Of a stretch of 64,000 nucleotides of DNA, positions 61,320 to 64,000 are shown one piece after another. The position numbers were made by a program, and so were the translations under genes. The notes beneath the pieces are model-generated. The model did not search any database. It was not told where the DNA came from and saw nothing but the letters and a program-made list of their open reading frames with translations. Positions within the stretch are counted from its first letter, which is position 1. Each line of letters begins with the position of its first letter. This DNA comes from DAOMOD01 sp035444205 (GTDB taxonomy: Bacteria > Pseudomonadota > Gammaproteobacteria > Xanthomonadales > BPKI01). The stretch covers positions 1 to 64,000 of the forward strand of contig DAOMOD010000001.1 of the NCBI GenBank assembly GCA_035444205.1, given 5' to 3'.

Positions 61320-62642
61320 TTATCTTTGTCTGAAAGGCGACCAGGCGGGCTCGCGCACGTCGCCGTCCGCAAGTACCAGCCGCTGCCGTACCCGCCCATC
61401 GGCGGACACGGCGTTCAGTACGCCTCTTCCCCCTTCGCGTGAAGCGTACAGAATCATGCTTCCGTTCGGCGCAAAACTGGGCGATTCGTCCAGCGTGCCG
61501 GGCGAAATCAGGTGCATCTCACCCTCCCCGCCCAGTGTGCGGTCCAGAACAGCAATACGATACACATTACCCGCACCCTGTGCCATAGCGATGCGCCTGC
61601 CGTCGAAGGCGATGCTGGGGCGTGCGTTGTATTCGCCGCGGAAGGTGATGCGGGTGGCTTCGCCACCCTCGGCAGGCACCTGATAGAGCTGCGGTTTGCC
61701 GGCGCGGTCGGAGGTGAAGATGATGTGCCGCCCGTCCGGCGTCCACACCGGCTCGGTGTCGATGGCGAAGTGGGTGGTCAGACGGGTGAGCTGGCGGCTG
61801 CTGAGGTCCATCACGTAGATCTCGGGGTTGCCGTCGCGCGAAAGGGTGAGCGCCAGACGGGTACCGTCCGGAGAGAAGCTGGGTGCGCCGTTGATGCCGC
61901 GGAACGAGGTCATCAGGTCACGCTGTGCGGTAGCCAGGTGCTGAATCCAGATGGCCGAATTGCCGCTCTCGAAGCTGACATAGGCCAGTTTGCGGCCATC
62001 CGGCGACCAGGCTGGAGACATCAGGGGCTCGCGCGAACTGACTACGGTCCGCGGATTGTGACCATCGGCATCCGCCACCATCAGCGTGTAGGTGATGTTG
62101 CCGCCGCTGCCCACTGCGGTGACATAGGCGATGCTGGTCCAGAAGGCGCCACGAACCCCAAGGATGTGCTCGTAGACCATGTCCGAGATCTGGTGCGCCA
62201 CGCTGCGCATTTCTGCCTGGCGACCGGTGACCGCCGTACCCAGCACGCGCACCTGCTTGGCGACATCGAACAGCTCGAACTCCACGCGGAAGGTGCCGAT
62301 ATCGGCATCCAGGATGCGCCCGATCAGCAGAAAGTCCTGGCGCAGCGTGCGCCAGGTGCCGTAGCGAACGTCGGCCTGGCGCACCGGCATCTCGACGATG
62401 TCCTGCACCGGCAGGGTGCGGAACTGGCCGGAACGGTTGAAATTGGCGCGGATCACCGAAGCGACGTCGGTGTCGGGCGGACTGCCGCTGCCCTCGAAGG
62501 CGAACGGCACCACAGTGATCGGCAGTGCGCTGGGGACGCCGTCGACGATGTCGATGGTCAGTCCCTGTGCCTGCGCCCGGTGCGGAGCGAGGACGAAGGC
62601 CAGGGCGAGGAGAGCGGAGAGCAGGATGCGGGTGGGGGTCAT
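61320..62642 (-). CDS. tolB: Tol-Pal system protein TolB
   Basis: This periplasmic 440-aa protein has a signal peptide (about 1-28), an N-terminal TolB-N domain (about 30-165) and a six-bladed propeller whose blades repeat SPAWSPDGRKLAYVSFESG and SFSPDGTRLALTLSRDGNPE-type motifs. It binds Pal and TolA. The start at 62642 is set by the signal peptide; only 2 bp separate it from tolA. Confidence 0.96.
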   Translation of the reverse strand: MTPTRILLSALLALAFVLAPHRAQAQGLTIDIVDGVPSALPITVVPFAFEGSGSPPDTDVASVIRANFNRSGQFRTLPVQDIVEMPVRQADVRYGTWRTLRQDFLLIGRILDADIGTFRVEFELFDVAKQVRVLGTAVTGRQAEMRSVAHQISDMVYEHILGVRGAFWTSIAYVTAVGSGGNITYTLMVADADGHNPRTVVSSREPLMSPAWSPDGRKLAYVSFESGNSAIWIQHLATAQRDLMTSFRGINGAPSFSPDGTRLALTLSRDGNPEIYVMDLSSRQLTRLTTHFAIDTEPVWTPDGRHIIFTSDRAGKPQLYQVPAEGGEATRITFRGEYNARPSIAFDGRRIAMAQGAGNVYRIAVLDRTLGGEGEMHLISPGTLDESPSFAPNGSMILYASREGGRGVLNAVSADGRVRQRLVLADGDVREPAWSPFRQR

Positions 62643-62644
62643 CG

Positions 62645-63532
62645 TCAGCCGTCGTAGCGGAAGTTGAAGGTGATGTCGCGTTGGAATACCGATTCGTAGC
62701 CGGTGTAGGGCAGGGGCTGCGCGCGCAGCACGGCAGCCTCGATGGAGCGACGTGTCAGCTCGTCGCCGTTGCACGGCGACAGTACCTGGACGCTGATCAC
62801 GTCGCCACCGGGAATCTGGATGATACGCAATCGGCATTGCAGTCCGGGTCGGGTGGTGTCGGGGCGCAGCCAGTTCTGGGTGACCGTCTGCTGGACGGCC
62901 AGCATGTAGCGTGCGGCGAGACCGGTGTCGGTGCCGAAGTTTCCGACCGGTTCGTCGGCACGAGGTTCCGTGCGCGGGCCCTCGACCGGCGCTGGCCGTT
63001 CCAGGTCGGCGAGTTGGGCCAGACGTTCCTGCTGCAGGCGCGCCTGGCGCTCGGCACGTTCGCGCTCGCTGCGTGCCTGCGCCAGCTCCGCCTGGCGGCG
63101 GCGGTCTTCCTCCAGCGCGCGACGGGCCGCTTCCGACCGGGCCTGGCGTTGGCGCTCCTGTTCGGACAGTTCGATCTGGCGCTGACGCTGTCGCTCCTGT
63201 TCCTCGCGCTGGGCGCGTTCGCGGCTCTGCTGCTGGGTCAGCGCGGCGGCACGTTCGCGGTCCACGGTATCCGGGCGTTGCAGGGGTTGCGCCGGTTCGG
63301 CTTTCGCCGGGGGCGGCGTGGCCCGCGGTTGCGGTGCGGGAGGTGGCGTTTCGGCAGGCGCCGCGCTGGGCACCGGTCCGGTCCACAGCACCGCCTCGAT
63401 CGGCGCGCCGGCCACCGACAATGGACGGCTCTGCTTCTGCCACCAAAGGCCCATGGCGATCAGACCGAAGCAGATCAGGTGCACGCCGATCGACAGGGCG
63501 ACCGAGCGAGCGTGGTCCTGCCAGGTTTCCAT
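62645..63532 (-). CDS. tolA: Cell envelope integrity protein TolA
   Basis: This 295-aa inner-membrane protein has one transmembrane helix (about 12-31), a Pro-rich stretch, an Arg/Gln/Glu-rich coiled coil (about 92-180) and a small C-terminal domain with two cysteines (LQCRLRIIQIPGGDVIS; SPCNGDELTRRSIEAAVLRA). It spans the periplasm to TolB/Pal and uses the TolQR proton-driven motor. Confidence 0.94.
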   Translation of the reverse strand: METWQDHARSVALSIGVHLICFGLIAMGLWWQKQSRPLSVAGAPIEAVLWTGPVPSAAPAETPPPAPQPRATPPPAKAEPAQPLQRPDTVDRERAAALTQQQSRERAQREEQERQRQRQIELSEQERQRQARSEAARRALEEDRRRQAELAQARSERERAERQARLQQERLAQLADLERPAPVEGPRTEPRADEPVGNFGTDTGLAARYMLAVQQTVTQNWLRPDTTRPGLQCRLRIIQIPGGDVISVQVLSPCNGDELTRRSIEAAVLRAQPLPYTGYESVFQRDITFNFRYDG

Positions 63533-63545
63533 CGTCGTGACCAGG

Positions 63546-63986
63546 TCAATTCCCCCTTCTGTCGCCGACCGGCTGGCTCATCAGTCCGACCTTGGCCACG
63601 CCGGCCTGCTGCAGCACCACCATGATCTGGTAGATATCGCCGTAGCTGACCCGTTCGTCGCCGCCGATCAGCACCGGCACATTGGGGTTGTTGCGCACGA
63701 AGGCGCCGATGCGTGCGCCGAGCGTCACCGCGTCGATCTCCTCGGGCAGTTCGCCGGACAGGCGCAGATACAGGCGTCCGGCCTGGTCGATCTCTACCAG
63801 CACCGGATCCTTTTCCTGCTCCAGCGTCTTCGCCTCCGCCTGCGGAAGCTGGATGTCGACGCCCAGGGTGAGCAGCGGGGCCGTGACCATGAAAATGATG
63901 AGAAGCACCAGCATGACGTCGATATAGGGGACGACATTGATTTCGGCCATCGGCCGACGCTTCTTGTGTTTGATCGTCACCGGCAT
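63546..63986 (-). CDS. tolR: Tol-Pal system protein TolR
   Basis: This 146-aa ExbD-family protein has one N-terminal transmembrane helix carrying the proton-path Asp (AEINVVPYIDVMLVLLIIFM) and a periplasmic domain (LVEIDQAGRLYLRLSGE; VLIGGDERVSYGDIYQIMVV). It forms the stator with TolQ, whose gene should lie just beyond the window. 13 bp separate it from tolA. Confidence 0.96.
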   Translation of the reverse strand: MPVTIKHKKRRPMAEINVVPYIDVMLVLLIIFMVTAPLLTLGVDIQLPQAEAKTLEQEKDPVLVEIDQAGRLYLRLSGELPEEIDAVTLGARIGAFVRNNPNVPVLIGGDERVSYGDIYQIMVVLQQAGVAKVGLMSQPVGDRRGN

Positions 63987-64000
63987 CGGAAATTCCTCAG

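Noticed and set aside
61320..63446. Extension of tolB to 708 codons
   Set aside because: The extra N-terminal part reads tolA in another frame; the signal peptide at 62642 marks the real start.

Overview
The window is GC-rich chromosomal DNA from a gammaproteobacterium, most likely of the order Lysobacterales (Xanthomonadales), close to the Rhodanobacteraceae or Lysobacteraceae. This rests on recognisable proteins and gene orders only; no database search was run. The evidence is the lptD-surA-pdxA / rsmA-apaG-apaH / folA block, the tolRAB-pal-cpoB-queE order, the ubiH-ubiI pair, secreted proteins ending in a FADGFE-type tail, and many REP-like hairpins beginning GTAGGAGC. A run of ten N at 24381-24390 shows that this is a draft scaffold. 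No rRNA, tRNA, CRISPR array, prophage or insertion sequence was found.

Layout. 1-7.9 kb: folA, then rsmA-apaG-apaH on the minus strand, divergent from lptD-surA-pdxA. This six-gene set is usually collinear, so it appears split here. 8-12.6 kb: two small unknown proteins, a dense REP cluster, and fdhD with an FdhF/YdeP-type molybdoenzyme. 12.6-13.5 kb has no convincing gene. 13.5-18.1 kb: a CXXCH lipoprotein followed by LodA/GoxA-like and LodB-like proteins, predicted to form a CTQ (cysteine tryptophylquinone) oxidase and its maturation flavoprotein. 18.2-20.7 kb (minus): BtuM-like B12 transporter, cobalamin adenosyltransferase, HDAC-like deacetylase and VOC protein, tightly packed. 21-23.9 kb: ubiH, ubiI, glutathione peroxidase. 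24.1-28.6 kb (minus): rlmM, a HAD hydrolase, a nucleoside deaminase and glnS. 28.7-33.1 kb: DUF2007 protein, membrane diguanylate cyclase, DMT exporter, msrA. 33.2-36.7 kb (minus): a large secreted metalloprotease-like protein and a lipoprotein. 36.7-39 kb: oxyR divergent from a peroxiredoxin, then a cyclophilin. 39-45.8 kb: P-type ATPase, NnrU-like protein, aminotransferase, mdh, LOG protein, small ABM-like protein. 46-49.7 kb: LpxR-like barrel and a large lipoprotein. 49.9-52.1 kb: prpB and prpC of the 2-methylcitrate cycle. 52.5-56 kb: CPA2 antiporter, universal stress protein, fructosamine-kinase-like protein. 56-59 kb: a secreted protein divergent from a CadC-like regulator. 59.2-64 kb (minus): queE, cpoB, pal, tolB, tolA, tolR, with the operon continuing past the window edge.

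The most unusual material is the repeat content. (i) Two composite elements (25939-26123 and 50793-50967) consist of a G-rich GGGCCTA heptamer array, a core of about 95 bp and the same heptamer inverted; the two copies lie in opposite orientation and share sequence at the core ends. (ii) A parallel element at about 33097-33250 uses GGGAGCA heptamers around two REP hairpins. (iii) A bare CCCTGCT array abuts the folA start codon. (iv) Many REP hairpins have different but still paired stems. (v) A 115-bp tandem duplication copies the 3' end of prpC together with its terminator-like hairpin. Among genes, the LodA/LodB/haem-motif cluster and the BtuM-PduO operon are the most interesting. The C-terminal domain shared by two secreted proteins may be a lineage-specific family.
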